Shown here: positions 11,131-23,695 of the stretch, in pieces | Position numbering within the stretch: position 1 is the first letter of the stretch | Layout of the letters: every line of letters begins with the position of its first letter | DNA from: Pachyseris speciosa | Taxonomy: Eukaryota > Cnidaria > Anthozoa > Scleractinia > Pachyseridae | NCBI GenBank assembly: GCA_016490735.1 | Contig: JAEMWC010000141.1 | Coordinates: forward strand, 755,001 to 819,000 | DNA length: 64,000 nucleotides | Reading direction: 5' to 3' | The notes under the pieces: model-generated | What the model saw: only the letters and a program-made list of their open reading frames with translations | Told to the model about the DNA's origin: nothing | The model's database searches: none | Program-made: the position numbers and the translations under genes

Positions 11131-11526
11131 AACCGCCGACCGGTTAACCGCCGACCGGTTAGCTCAGTGGTAGAGCATCGGACTAGCGTGCGGGAGGTCG
11201 CGGGTTCAAACCCCAGCCGGACCAACACTTAGGGTCTTTAAATAATTGAGGAGAAAGTGCTGCCTTTGTAATAACATGCAAATGGTCAGACTTTCTAGTC
11301 TTCTCGGATAAGGACGATAAACCGTAGGCCCCGTCTCACAACTCTTCATAATTGATTCTGTGGGACGTAAAAGAACCCACACACTGTTCGAAAAGAGTAG
11401 GGGACGTAGTTCCCGGTGTGGTGGTCTATCTCTCATCTGATGGTTAAATGCTCGGAGATATTAGCTGCACAAGCTACTCTAAAATCCGAGGGTAAATAAA
11501 GTGATGTATGTATGTATGTATGTAAG
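11131..11526 (+). repeat. tRNA-headed SINE (GCCGACCGGTTAGCTC family), copy 1
   Basis: The tRNA-like head has A box TAGCTCAGTGGTAGAGC and B box GGGTTCAAACCCC, with AGC at the anticodon position (alanine-like). A body of about 300 bases and a (TGTA)n tail follow. The first 15 bases (AACCGCCGACCGGTT) are duplicated. It is inserted in the Penelope-like element. The sister copy is at 43291-43690. Confidence 0.85.
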
Positions 11527-12120
11527 TGCTGGTCCATAAGGGAAAGGAAGCATTTTCCTACGTTCGTATCTACGTTCTTGCTGTATGGCGGGTTGATCCA
11601 TATGATGTTTCTTTGTCTGTTTTTCCGCGGGTTTGGTGTCTGGCTGGGCGTGTGTTTGTATGAGAGGTGATAGTGGTAACCGCTTTTGTTGAGTGCTTCC
11701 TGATATATGCCTTTGGCTTTATCAAAGCATTCTTCATCCGAAGATATTTCAGAAAGCCTCTTGTTGATGGATTCGGGGATGTTCTTCAGGATAGATGGTG
11801 GGTGACTGGATTTCTTGTGTACGTACAGCGGGATGTTTCCTTCCTTTCTGCAGGGATACTGTTTCCCACTTTTGAGGTCAAGCGTGACGTCTAGGAAGTT
11901 GACAATGATTGTGTTAGGTTCGACTGTGATCTTTAAGCCGTTGTCACGGAAAATTTTGCACAGCTCTTTTTTGATTTTTTCAATCTCCTGCGGTATTTTG
12001 TTGAAGGCTGCCAACCCGTCGTCTCGGTATCGCCCGATGTTTTGGCCATATTTTTGGGCGAGAATGGACAACAAGTAACAGCCAACCAACTCGCAAGTCT
12101 CAGCACCATCATTGAACATT
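11525..12120 (-). pseudogene. Penelope-like reverse transcriptase fragment
   Basis: The minus-strand frame contains the RT catalytic motif YRDDGLA, preceded by QKYGQNIG and followed by a [12 protein letters not shown] segment. It ends with [18 protein letters not shown], a recognisable stretch of Penelope-like RT. It lacks the N-terminal RT motifs and runs into the SINE at its 3' end. Confidence 0.8.
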
Positions 12121-12124
12121 CTAA

Positions 12125-12245
12125 TAGCCGATGAAGATTTCAATTCACTATTTGAACCCACGACCTCTGCGATACCGGTGCAGTGCTCTACCAACGGAGC
12201 TAACATAAGGATTTTTTTAGGCTTTATTTTCAATCGCCATAAAGT
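12125..12245 (-). repeat. SINE fragment at the edge of the Penelope-like remnant
   Basis: Contains the reverse tRNA-like head (ACGACCTCTGCGATACCG, CTCTACCAACGGAGCTAA) of the same family as 8685-8835, followed by GGCTTTATTTTCAATCG. Confidence 0.65.
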
Positions 12246-12344
12246 AATAATACTTACTTTTCTATCCAAGAAATATAGAAATCTAATTCTTCTTGTTAGA
12301 CAGGCCGATCACGAAATAGAAAAAGTACTCGTCCTCACGATTTG

Positions 12345-12408
12345 TAGCCTGCGTGCAGACGTCTCCTATTTGCAACAAAGGAAATAGGAGACGTCTGCAC
12401 GCAGGCTA
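12345..12408. mobile_element. 64-bp Mutator-type mini-MITE with perfect 9-bp target duplication
   Basis: Nearly the whole element is a hairpin: TAGCCTGCGTGCAGACGTCT... pairs perfectly over 27 bases with its complement around a 10-base loop. CACGATTTG is directly repeated at 12336-12344 and 12409-12417. Nine-base duplications are typical of the Mutator superfamily. Confidence 0.9.
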
Positions 12409-12417
12409 CACGATTTG

Positions 12418-13192
12418 AACAACCTATGACAAGAATTGCCGTGACAGTACCCCTTTAGTAACGTGTATAAACAAGTTGAAACCCCCTTTTAGGAAGGTAA
12501 TAATTAAAGTGGTACTGACTGTTCAAGAAACAGGCAGTTTCTGTTTAACATATTTTTATAGAAAGTTTCTATTTTTTTTTTCACCAACAGATTAGTGAGA
12601 TGTCTACGAAATATTTTAGGTGCTGATCAGCATGGTGACTCCATTTTTGGACTTGGTTTTCCATTAGTTATCTTGAATTTAATTAAGAATGTAGCGCTGA
12701 CTGCGTATCGTGTTGTCATGCTACTTTAGAAACCCCATTTATAGAGGATCTGAATTGGGTATTGGGTTGGGGGCGCATGCCGGTTGTCAGTTAGCATTTA
12801 ATCACTTTGTCGGTTGCCAGTTTAAATTTTCGAGCTTTGTCGGTTGTCGGCAAATCTCAGTTCATGAAGAAAAGTTCAAACTGTATACAATGTCCAATAC
12901 TTTAAATGATTCATTATTTGATTGCAGTTGGACCTCATTATATAACAACCGGGCCCTGAACTTTACTCTGAACACATAAAACAAATACAACGTTCCACAC
13001 TTACCGTTGAGTTCACTGCTGCCTTCATCCGATATCAAATTTTGAAGTTAATGTTGCCACTGCCCATCTGTGGCTATAGCAAAGTTCTCGCATTTACCCG
13101 CAGAGGATTTTGCCTGGCCAAATAGCTTCAATGAGAACCCGCCAATTCCGTACTGAAGGGCTTGCTCCTTCAGTCCTAAAAATTCCGTTAGA

Positions 13193-13228
<36 letters not shown>

Positions 13229-14698
13229 TAAAAGACTCCTTTATGTTTTGATATATCCACTGGAACGCGGCTACGGTGGCGCTCGATTGCGACTTCTTCA
13301 CCTTTTCGAAAGAAACTTATGATCACTTTTATAATTCCGCTCATGACTCGGCCGCACGGAAAAAACAACGTACAGGCGACCGTACAGGCAAAACAGTCAC
13401 AAGAGGGAGTGAAAATACTGCAGCACTGGATTACAAGCCGCTGTTCGGGAAATGAGCCTGCGCTCCTTCCCGAAAAGGAGGAGAAACAGGTTACCTCTGG
13501 TGAAATAAAGCCTACCAATGGATGACATTTCCTAAGGTAGAACATGGCAAGAAATGAGGACACGAGTGCGCAGTTCGTAGCGACAATACGCATAAATAGA
13601 GAAACTTGAGTGAAGAGAATTGAATTTTTGACGTACCTCTTTAACCTTTTAAGTTTCTACTGGTATCAATCAGATCCTGTTCCTTGACATCGATAGCCGT
13701 TACTTGGCACAAAAATTACTCAATTTCCAGCTTTATCTGTCACGCTTCTTTAGTCAAAGAAACGTTCGGACTGCGCTTCAAATTTTAGGCTGTAATCTTA
13801 CAAACAAAGTTGTTTATAAGTTGACGTAGCATATTTAGTTTCTTGTACGCGCTCTTTAAAAAAAAACACTCATGTTTATGCATAAGAAAACAATTATTGG
13901 ATTATTCGAATGATAGCGAGAATTATCATGGCCTCGAACTTGAACTTGAACTTGAACTTGAACTTATCTGCATCATTCTTCGACTTCGGCGGATAACACA
14001 AACGTCAGCCATGATAATTCTCGCTCAGTTAATGCTCAGCCTCATCCAATAATTCTCAGATATTTCGGTGACATAAGGGTGATCGTTAACTTGAGTTTCC
14101 TTTTGTGTTTAGTGCGCGTTTTTTTCCGAATCAAGTTTTAAAGACCGCGGGAATTGAGGAAAAGCAAAAGAGCCAAATATATGTCTCAATCATGCAGTGG
14201 GAGCCTTGGATGACTTCAATAACAGGTCCCAACAAGGAGCTGTATTGAACATGCATGTGCGGAGGCATAATTTATGACCAAAATGCGATGATTGTAGAAG
14301 TGGCCAAACAAACTGCACAAATAATCAACTTTTTGATAAGACAGGATGTTCTTTTGTGGATACAACGAATGCAGTCATTTGTAATGCGCGGAAAAAGATC
14401 CCTTATTTTTTGCGGTTTCTTTCATATTTGATCAAAGTAATGTATGAATTTCCGTATCGCCATGCGCTGGGAAAAGAAATTAAAGAAACCCCCACTCAGA
14501 CATATAAATTCAAATAATTATTGTATCGAGAACACCAAGCAAAAGCCTTTAACAAATCCTTCTTGCTGTTAATAAAATTTTCAAAGTTGAGTTAACTGTG
14601 AAATTTTTTGAACAAAATCTGCTCAAAAATACGCTCGAGGTCATTTACTGTAATTTGACGTGTGCATTTTATATCATATGGCAAGACCAATCTGAGGT
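12418..14698. other. Gene-poor interval
   Basis: No supportable gene. It holds a 32-base T run (13194-13225), a GAACTT hexamer microsatellite (13932-13966), and an imperfect fold-back around the latter (GCGAGAATTATCATGG with ATGATAATTCTCGC). Short open frames show no recognisable motifs. Confidence 0.6.
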
Positions 14699-15849
14699 GG
14701 GTACAAAGCGAAGACCGAAGACCCAAAAACGAAGAACCCTTCAAAATGGTCTTGAAATCGCTTGAAAATAGCTAGAACATGATTCTGGACTGAAGCAGAA
14801 ACAAACAACAACAAGATTTGCGGCTATCAACGAATTTGATCAGGGTCTTCGTTTTGTACAAAACCCCACCAAAAGTACAAAACGAAGACACCCCTCAAAA
14901 TCACCTTGGAATCACTTGAAACTACTCGAAAATAGTTCAAACATCATTCTCGACGGAAGCAGAAGTGGGGAAATAACAAGATGCCCCCTCTCCAAAACAT
15001 TTTTTATTATTTTGCATCCGCATCTAATTTCACTTTAGCATATGTTCACGACAATTTCCCCGCGAGAAATTTGACCGTTGATTTGGATAATCATGTGGAA
15101 GCGTATCACGATGTGATTGTACATCAAGAGAAATTTTCTTTTCCTCTGCTTAGCTTCCACTTTAAGCGTAGGCAAAACTATTGGGAGAACGTCGAAATTT
15201 CGCCCAATGCAGCTGATTCGCTTACTGAATCACAGAAAAACGATCTCCGAAGCGAGTTTCAAGATGCCGTAATATAAGGAGGAGAGCTCCAGTATAATCG
15301 CGCTTTGCCTATAGCATTTTTGAGTTAGCTGCATACTTAGCTAAAGGAGTGCCCATATGAGTGCCCAAAGATTGTCGTGACAAGGACTTTCTCTAGCTTG
15401 ACGCGGGGAAGCCAGTGAAGAATTATTCTTTACAGCTTGCATTTTTATGTCAATATAATTGAGTCATATTTTTTCGGTTGATCAAACGTTTAAGGTGGAA
15501 ACAGTGGACAATGCCGTGGTTCAGTTACAGCTCGAAATTTTTCAAGTAAGAACGAGAATTTGCTGTTGCATTTGATGAAGGCATTTTGTAGAGACAGTAA
15601 GCAATGGTTCCGTTACAGTTCTCCCTATTTTTCATATAAAAATGAGTAAAAGTTGCAGTTGATGGAAACCTCATTCAGATGAGGACAGTGGACAGTGATT
15701 CAGTTTCAAACAGGGACCGCCGAGCAGGGGTAGCTGGAGGGCTCTAGCCGCCCCAATATTTTTGTTTTCAAAAATATTGTATTTTTTGAAAGGAAAAAAA
15801 ATGTTTCTAAAAAGAGGAAACTTATTTCAGTTGCCGCTACTTTGAACGT

Positions 15850-16135
15850 TTAAAAAGCAATTGAAAATCAAATGATAAGCGAAGTGATCAACATCTGCAA
15901 GCTTCTATTGGTCAACCCTGCAACAAACGCAACTGGCGAAAGATCGCTTTCCACTGCAAGGCGCGTAAAGTCCTGGCTTCGAGCGAACATGTCACAGAAG
16001 ACCATGTGGCGATAATGAACACCCACAAGACACGGACTGACAGAGTGCGGCCGGTGGATGTGGCCAATGACTTTGCTTCTAGAAATGAGAACAGGAAACG
16101 GAATTTCGGAACATTTACCGAGCAAGATTTTTGTC
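15850..16135 (+). pseudogene. hAT transposase C-terminal dimerisation region, broken
   Basis: Frame from 15871 reads LLVNPATNATGERSFSTARR, the hallmark of the hAT C-terminal dimerisation domain, then VKSWLRANMSQ. A frameshift near 16010 moves the rest into another frame that reads NTHKTRTDRVRPVDVANDF and GTFTEQDF. This matches the tail of ZMYM/52-kDa-repressor-like hAT proteins common in invertebrates. The N-terminal part is not recognisable. Confidence 0.8.
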
Positions 16136-16870
16136 ACTATGTAAAACAAATCGGTATAACTTCTACTGAGCTCCAGGCGGCACAACCTTCACTGGACACA
16201 AATGCGCTAGCTTGGTATTGTTTTGTTACTTGTACTGTTTCATCCATTCATTGTTGTGTTAAAAAAAAACTGACAAAATGGAGACACAAATGAGATGATA
16301 TTTTTTGGTGATTATTAAAATTAGAGGCATTTCCAGCAATTTTGCGCTTCGCGCGAGCTACCCGCCCCAATACAAAGTATGCTCCGCGGTCCCTGGCAAA
16401 TCTCATGAATATGTAATGATTTGTTCACAGTGTTTAGGTAGGACAGTAAACAATGACTCAGATATATACAGCTCACATTTTTCTTATAAACACGTGTAAT
16501 ACTGTTGCCACTAACTGGCATCATATAGCAGACGAGATTACGTAATGTTTTACTACTCAGTGAAGATATGAATTTCATAATCCAAAGTTGTGATGATGTG
16601 CTAGTAGAGTGAGGATATCCTCAACACGCTGGGAGATGCCGCCCATTCATACATTAAAGTTGTTATCTTATATTTGTCTTAAATGTGTTGCTTTTAGAAT
16701 TCCTAAAGAGCATATACATTGCTGTTTCTTTCCTTTTTTGTTTGACTTTGTGTTTGACTTTGTGAAATGGTCCATATCCTCCTCTTAGAATAATAATCAC
16801 AGTCATAATCATAATCATAACCAGCAAGCTAGATCCTGACGAAACGATTCGTGAAGTCATCACGACTGAA

Positions 16871-17216
16871 TAGACCTTATCACGGTTTTGGAAGCCATCT
16901 TGACGGGTAGGCAAACATAACAGAAATTACACGATACATAAGTTTGTTATTTTTTCCCGGGAATTTTTCAGCCCGCGGCAAAGAATCACAGACAAATGTA
17001 CGGAAAATTACAAAAAGCCAGAGAACGTTTTCTGGCAGAGCTAATTCCCTCAAATTTTGTCAGTGGAACCCTTTGCCTAGTACTATTAACAAGCAAGATA
17101 ACTTTTGCTGAGAAACAAAGGCTTCACGCATTTTTTGGACAACGGATTTGCAATTTGTAATTTCTGTTATGTTTGCCTACCCGCCAAGATGGCTTCCAAA
17201 ACCGTGATAAAGTCTA
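16871..17216. mobile_element. 346-bp MITE with about 58-bp inverted ends
   Basis: TAGACCTTATCACGGTTTTG... at 16871 and its complement ending ...GATAAAGTCTA at 17216 match over about 58 bases with few differences (inner part GGGTAGGCAAACATAACAG). The interior is non-coding. A TA target site is possible. Confidence 0.85.
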
Positions 17217-17780
17217 TATTTTGGCAAATCATGTTTATCCCGCGCTAGAGATATTTTCCTTACCAAACCACTGGGACAAGACAAACAAAGAAAATTACCA
17301 TTTTAAATGATGCAAGCTCTTTGTTTCTCTTGTTCAAGTGCGTTGCTTTCCCTCCAGCATGGCGTTTTTGTACCACGTGACTGACCAACTGCAAAGGGCC
17401 CATTTCAAGGTGATTTTGAAGGGGGTCTTCGTCTTGTATTTTTGGTGGGGTCTTGTACAAAACGAAGACCCTGGTCAAATTCGTAGATAGCTGCAAATCT
17501 TGTTGTTTCCCCGTTTCTGCTTCGGTCGAGAGTCATGTCGAGCTATTTTCTAGCGGTTTCAAGTGATTTCAAGGTGATTTTAAGGGGGTCTTCGTTTTGT
17601 ACTTTTGGTGGGGTTTTGTACAAAACGTCAAGACCCTGATCAAATTCGTTGATATCCGCAAATCTTGTTGTTGTTTGTTTCTGCTTCAGTCGAAAATCAT
17701 GTTCTAGCTATTTTCAAGCGATTTCAGGACGATTTTGAAGGGTTCTTCGGTTTTGGGTCTTCGGTCTTCGTTTTGTACCC

Positions 17781-19740
17781 AACCGAGCAATCTGGTATTG
17801 ATAAAATTCAAGCGAAAATGTACGAAGTTAAAACTTTAAGAGCTGGCAAACACAGCCATAACATCTTTAGACCTGGCAAGCCATCATGGCACTGAGATAT
17901 AGGAAACCTTGCCATAGACGGGGGACATTTTGTAATTTCACATGTGAAATTATAAATTAACCCTGGGTTGAAAAAGTGAAAATCTGGGTACTCGATTTTG
18001 GTCATAGTAGCACTTTAATTAGTCATGTACTGGCTATTTATATATGCTTTCCCGTCTCGCGCCCAGGATACAAACAATGTATGAGTAATAGCTAGTAATG
18101 AGAGATTTGAGTACGCAGTTCCTTTGTGGAAGTCATAACGGGGTCATCAGTGTATGACGTCAAAGATAAATACATCCGGACTCTCTGCTGAAGGAATACA
18201 CAGGAAGCTGAGACGCGCCTCGATTTTGTATATTACATTTCAGCTGAAAATCTCTGTGGAGACGGCTTGTTCACTAAAGAAAGACATGGCCGGTGGTATT
18301 CCGTGCCGAAAATTTGAAATGCCTCATAAAAATCGAACTCAATCGAATTAAATCAGGCCAATTTGATTACGAAGTTTGCATAATCGATTGCAAATGTTTT
18401 GGCGGTATTAGTTTCTGCTTGACAACCTAACCAAAAAAAAATTGAGAGGGTCCACTGGGTCATGAACCTAAAAAAAAAAAAAGGAGATTATTAGCTCTAT
18501 AGAACTTTTCATTTCGATTTTTAATAGGAACGGCCAGTTGGAGGAAGATGGTAACTAAGATGTTTATCCGCCACGCACACCCTGGATGCCAGAGGTTATT
18601 TTTTTGCACACAGGGTACGTCACGCAGCGCTATTCCACTTGACTGGCTCGGTTTTCATGTCAAGCAGCCAACAGACTGTATCTCCATTAAGTGGCAACGA
18701 TTTGCTTACTTGATACTTCAAACTAAAAGCAACGACATGGCGTCCAAGATCTAAAATTTCTCATGTGATGATCATATATCAGCGTCAGTCTTCTTAAAAA
18801 TCAGGCTATTGTTTTTTAAAAACGTATTACTGGTTTGTCTCACAATCGATGTACTCACTCGAAATAAGTTTCGACAGAATTAGCTTGGACCCTAGCAAAT
18901 TGATATATTATGTCCAAACAACTCACTTCTTTCTAACACTTTGCCAACTACTACAGTTATATAACGTGTATGACAGAGAAAACAAGCGAGGCTAAGAAAA
19001 ATATCTCAGAGCTGGACGTGTTATGAAAAAATGCTGTCCCCAAATAGGCGATGAAAGTTACACGGCTAACGCTTCATGCGTTCGGTTGTCAGAAGTAAAA
19101 GGATACTAATTTTAGTTTATAGGTTTGTTTTAAAGTTGGTATTTGTCTTCGATTTCCGCGACATGAGGGTTTTTTTCCAATTTGTTAAACATCAAGAAGC
19201 TGACAAAACGAAGGCTGACTTTGAATTTTGGGTTTTCCATTTGTGCCAAGCAGGTGCAAGTGACGAGTTGTGAAAAAAAAAACACACGCACACATGGAAT
19301 TCATTCAGTTTATCACCTCCTCTCAATGTTAGACTGGTGATGTGCTATTGAGCTAAAGAAACAAAAAGAGCCGCCAATAATATCTACAAGAAGCTGATAT
19401 GAAGGGAACTGGCAAACAAAGGTTCCCAGTAAGAGACAAAAAGCGAAATTAACAATTTGCTTTCTTTGACAAGTAACTGCCATCAAACTACCTTTTTCCA
19501 TTTAATTTGGCAATAAATCACTTAGTCCGTCGCATCTCGGTTTGTACTTGCATATATTATTTGCACTCTAGATAAGCCTAAAAGACGATAGAGCGTCATA
19601 AAACGCCCGTCGAAGAAACCTACAATTTTAGCTTGTTTTTTCTTTGTTTTATAATGGGGTAATGCACCGTTACGTCACGCTGCGTTTGTATGCAATCTCA
19701 CAGGACGTCCCAAAGACACTATTGTTCGCCGACCATCGCT
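17781..19740. other. Gene-poor interval
   Basis: AT-rich sequence. I see no gene, repeat pair or RNA feature that I can support. Confidence 0.6.
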
Positions 19741-19746
19741 AAAAGA

Positions 19747-20185
19747 CAGGGGCACCCAACGACAAGTTTCGGTAGATATCTGTTCGGTGGAGGGTAGTTC
19801 GCCTAAGGCTTTCGGCGTCGATTAAAGAGTGCACTCGGATTTTCGTAAGTAAAACGTGGCCTAAAAGATTCGTAATGTGGCAATCTTAACCCCTGAGATT
19901 TTCGGAAAGGTCGTTATTGCTGTTTTTGGCAGTAAAAAACGTCAGCTAGCATTTTCGGAAAGAAAAAAAAGGTTCCCTTGAAAATTCATTTCAGCTAGTA
20001 TTTTCTCAAAGAAAGATTTTGTTCCCTAAAATTTTCGGGCAATTAACATTTCAGCTAGGAATCCGAACCGATCAAAGTTTTATTAGCTAACCAAAACACC
20101 ACTTTAAACAGACTTCAAACACCATAACGTACTTAGAAATGCCTTTCTACAACTATTGGCTGGTTTGGGTCGTTGGGTGCCCCTG
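19747..20185. mobile_element. 439-bp MITE, CAGGGGCACCCAACG family, copy 2
   Basis: Complete ends (CAGGGGCACCCAACG and complement) with a perfect 6-bp duplication AAAAGA at 19741-19746 and 20186-20191. Inverted relative to the copy at 4212-4657. It ends 14 bases before the start codon of NHL copy A and so separates that gene from its promoter. Confidence 0.9.
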
Positions 20186-20199
20186 AAAAGATCCACAAC

Positions 20200-21868
20200 A
20201 TGTCTGCGCTCATAAAAGGCGTACTAAAAGCGACGGTCGGTTTTCTTGTGAATAAAGGCCGGGATCTTGCGGCCGAGAAGCTCAAGGAAGGCGACATATT
20301 GGATCACAGGATTCGCGATATTATCTTGCGTGAAATAGATGATGTAAAATTCAAGATGGACGGACCGGCAAGAAAGGATCTTCTCTCGGCGATTGATTTC
20401 TTCGAGGAGGGCCTTGCTTTGCTATTTGATGTGCTTCACTCCAAAGCGCCACCATCACCAATGCTGAAGCCAAAAGATTTTGTCTTACTTTGGCAATGAG
20501 AAATCTGGAACTGGATAACTTGGACAAAACAGCAATGACAATGCTTTCAAACGCCCGTAAGAGGTTCGAAGATGCCCGTAGAAAGGCAACAGAAGCGTTT
20601 CGTGACGAAGCATTAAAACCGTCTGACCGCATCGCTGCTATGGAGTATCGCATTTTAGCAACAATACTAGAGACAGTTGAAAATCCAGTAGCAGCACTGC
20701 CGGTATGTAGAACGTGTATCAAAAGACTGAATTCGATGCCAGCGGTACAAAATACTTTTAGCGTAGCACTCAAGAAGAGCATACTTGGTCGGTTCAGCAA
20801 GGATGAACGCAGGGAAATAATTGTATCCGTTTGCCGACTAAATCGCAGCGTTTACGATTTCAAGTTCATGCTTTATGGGTTTGGCAACATGGGGATATCG
20901 GACATTTCCCAGACGTGTCCCTGCATTGAAACGGAATGCAAAGATGCAAAAGTTAACCCGTTATCAGACTCACGATTAGCGACAATTTTGGGAAAGCTTG
21001 ACATGAAGCATTACAGTTTACAATGGTCATTTGGCCAGGAAGGCGGCGAAGAGAAACACACGCTGAAAGAGCCTTGGGGGATAGCAACAAAGACACGCGG
21101 CGATTTTATTGTAGCCGACAGTAAGGATCGCTGCGTTAAGGTTTTTTGCAGTGGCGGCAAGTTCCTGTATTCATTTTCTCCTGTTACCGATGAATTAACA
21201 ACAGACCTATTTATTCATGACGTGGCCACTGACAGGTACAATAACATATGTGTACTTATCACACTCAAGAACCCTGGAGCTGAGCCAGACGAGGAACAGT
21301 CTTATGTATACTCGAAGACCTTAAATTGCACCATTCCTCTCAAGAAAGGCTTCAGGTCATGGTCTTGGATGTGGCCATGGCCGAAAAGGACAAAATAGTG
21401 GTTCGTGGGGCACTCACTGGTGGACAGCATGTGGTGGACATGTTCACGACTGATGGCCAATTTGTTCGCCGCTTTGGAGAAGGATCTTTAGAAGTCTCTA
21501 CATCTATCGCTTCTGGTGATGATGGCGGCGTCATTGTAGCGACTGGTGGTCATAACTGTTACTATGTGAACATTTTCAATAAAAAGGGAAAATGTTTACG
21601 GCAGTTTAAAGTGGAAAGGTCCTTCCACTAACCCCAAACCACTTTCCACCAGGAAAGCGAGCATATCGTAGTTGCTGGCATACATGTAGAGCTTGGGAAA
21701 CAGAACCGCCTAGAAATGCTGATTTACACCAAAGAAGGCGAGCTTGTGCGCAGCATTCAGCGCCAAGAAGAAGACATAGTATACTTACAAGGGATCACGG
21801 TAACCATGGATGGACGCATTGCTATTGTCTGTAGAGATAAACTCGGCTTTAAGGTATTCGTTTCGTGA
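20200..21868 (+). pseudogene. Helical-domain plus NHL-propeller gene, copy A (broken)
   Basis: Homologous along its whole length to the intact copy at 33823-35499. Relative to copies B and C it has a one-base deletion near 20458, a net ten-base deletion near 21372 and a TAC-to-TAA nonsense change near 21630; the frame after that stop stays aligned up to TGA at 21866-21868. The N-terminal piece (MSALIKGVLKATVGFLVNKG) and the propeller pieces (EPWGIATKTRG, VRRFGEGSL) are still clear. A MITE sits just before the ATG, so the original promoter is cut off. It is the most diverged of the three copies. I see no sign of an intron. Confidence 0.85.
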
Positions 21869-23590
21869 AGGGGCGACAACCGTGAAAACCAAATATCTCT
21901 GATATTGAAAAAGACACGTTGCTTGAGTTCGCAACGGAGTCCTTGGGGCTCCTTTCCTGGGATTAGCGAAAATTATTGAGTAATCGACTCTAAGGGTTAT
22001 GTTCTTGTGCTGTTTTTAGGTAAAAGACGGCCTTTGTCTTGAGTGCATATTAACTTTGACTTTTTAAAGTCAAATTAATTGAATTAAGAAGCACAAGACA
22101 AGCTTGCTTGATAGTTAAAGTATGAAAGCACTAAAACACTGATGGCTCTAGCATGTTTATGAACTTTGCATTGTTTCTACCGCGAAACAGCTCGTTTCAA
22201 CGAGGGACCATCTATGCAAATGCATTCTTATTACAATTCGACTGCTAATTGAAAGCATCTTTATTCAGTACTTGCTTTCTTTTTGAAATGCAAATGGCAT
22301 GAGTAGTTTGATTTATTTTCCTTAAAAACATAGATAGAGAGTCAGATAGATAGATAGATAGATAGATAGCTAGATAGATGGATGGATGGATGGATGGATA
22401 GATAGATAGATAGATGGCACGTAAGGAAGAGTTAGTTCTCGAGTGTCTCTAGCTTTTTTTGTCTACTCATGCTTTGATCTTTCATAACATTAGGGTTGAA
22501 CAAATGGATTAATAAAAGGAGTAAAGTACTTAAAATAGCTGTATTCAAAGCTGTGTTTTCCATAATCACGCTTTCCAGGCTAAACGACTTAGATTATAAT
22601 GTATGAGAAACGAAACTTGCGCTGATGTAATCAAGAAGCCAAGTCTGCTAAGCTAACTAAAGTAGCGTCATTAAAAACTTGGTTCTTATAGATTTTAAGA
22701 ACATTTTCAAAAAAACACGTATAGCCTCAGCAATATCAAAAGACGCCTAATAAACATTAGCTTGAGAAAGGATGGTTATCATTCAAAACCATCTCGAACT
22801 GACTGAAGACATGTTCTACCAAAACTAGATTAAAGTAGATTTTACATAAGGGTAAAATTTTGGCTCCGAAAGAAACTATAACGCTCCGTTTGCGGGTGAG
22901 TGAAAACAAGTGTTTTACTCTGGTCTTTATAGATTGAGTTTATCATGTAAATTAACCAGTGCGAAGAGGTTTATGGACTGGTATTTTTAGAGCTAGCCCT
23001 TCGTGGGAGGTGACCCCAGTCCGCTTTAGCGTGAAAACAGTAATATTCCAGGGTATTCGATCTCAGATAAATTAGGTTTCATTCTATTATAAAGTAGGAA
23101 TTCGATTTTTGAATGCCACTTTCCCAGCTAAATTATTAAGGTGCATTTATATCAATAAGAAAATAATGCAAGCTTAAGGTCAAGACAAAACCCTAGATGA
23201 CGCAGTTTTTCTTGACCTCAAGCGTTTATTATGTTTTAAGGGAACACAGGAACATAATTCTTCAATCAGTTTGGAATGTGGTGCGAAATATGGCAAAACA
23301 TTGAGTAGGACGTAAATCGCACATGTTGCTGAATTTTTCATACTCTTTCGCTCACTTTTTACTAGTAATTACTACTTACAATAACGAACGTCGATAAATA
23401 TTTTAAAATTAAATTTCGTTACTGCCATAAACTTTCGTAAAACTACCTCAGTTCAACTGAAACAACGTGACGTAAACAACATATGTACTGCGCGTTCTTT
23501 AATCTCCAGCCATGCAGCCATAAAAAAAAAAAATTAAATAAAAAATAAAGACTGACCACTCAAATCGATTGCTGTGTATATTTAACAATT
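21869..23590. other. Intergenic interval with GATA microsatellite
   Basis: A (GATA)n/(GATG)n tract occupies about 22333-22416. The rest is AT-rich without recognisable genes. Confidence 0.7.
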
Positions 23591-23594
23591 AGAT

Positions 23595-23695
23595 TATGAG
23601 CTCGAGATTTCTATCGCGTGATAGCTGATGAGGGCGCAGTCCGAATCAGCTATCACGTATAGAAATCGAGAGCGAATAATCTAATTTTTTTAGTA
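23595..23695. repeat. Fold-back element
   Basis: AGATTATGAGCTCGAGATTT and a nearly perfect complement surround GTGATAGCTGATGAGGGCGCAGTC. It forms a long hairpin immediately left of the MITE at 23691-23885. Confidence 0.75.

Larger units (their letters stand above)
9411..12145 (-). mobile_element. Degenerate Penelope-like retroelement, interrupted by a SINE
   Basis: Reading the minus strand, a reverse-transcriptase tail (about 12120-11525) is followed by a C-terminal GIY-YIG-type segment (11037-10786). A long inverted repeat and a hammerhead-like motif lie downstream, as in Penelope-like elements. The 5' part is missing and joined to a SINE fragment near 12145. A tRNA-headed SINE sits between the RT and endonuclease parts. 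Several frames are broken, so it is not active. Confidence 0.75.
14699..17780. mobile_element. Decayed 3.1-kb element with about 285-bp terminal inverted repeats
   Basis: Left arm 14699-14985 and right arm (about 17400-17780) are inverted copies starting GGGTACAAA and rich in GAAGAC and CAAAACCCCACC modules. The right arm carries an extra partial module. A hAT transposase remnant and a second nested fold-back lie between them. No target duplication is found, and GGGTAC ends are not typical of hAT, so the arms and the transposase may not belong to one element. Confidence 0.65.

Noticed and set aside
12710..12979. 89-residue plus-strand frame
   Set aside because: No signal peptide or motif; it contains short internal repeats (GTCGGTTGTC/GCCAGTT) and looks random.
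14981..15277. 98-residue plus-strand frame
   Set aside because: No recognisable motif; it lies inside the decayed inverted-repeat element. Could be a remnant, but there is not enough to call.
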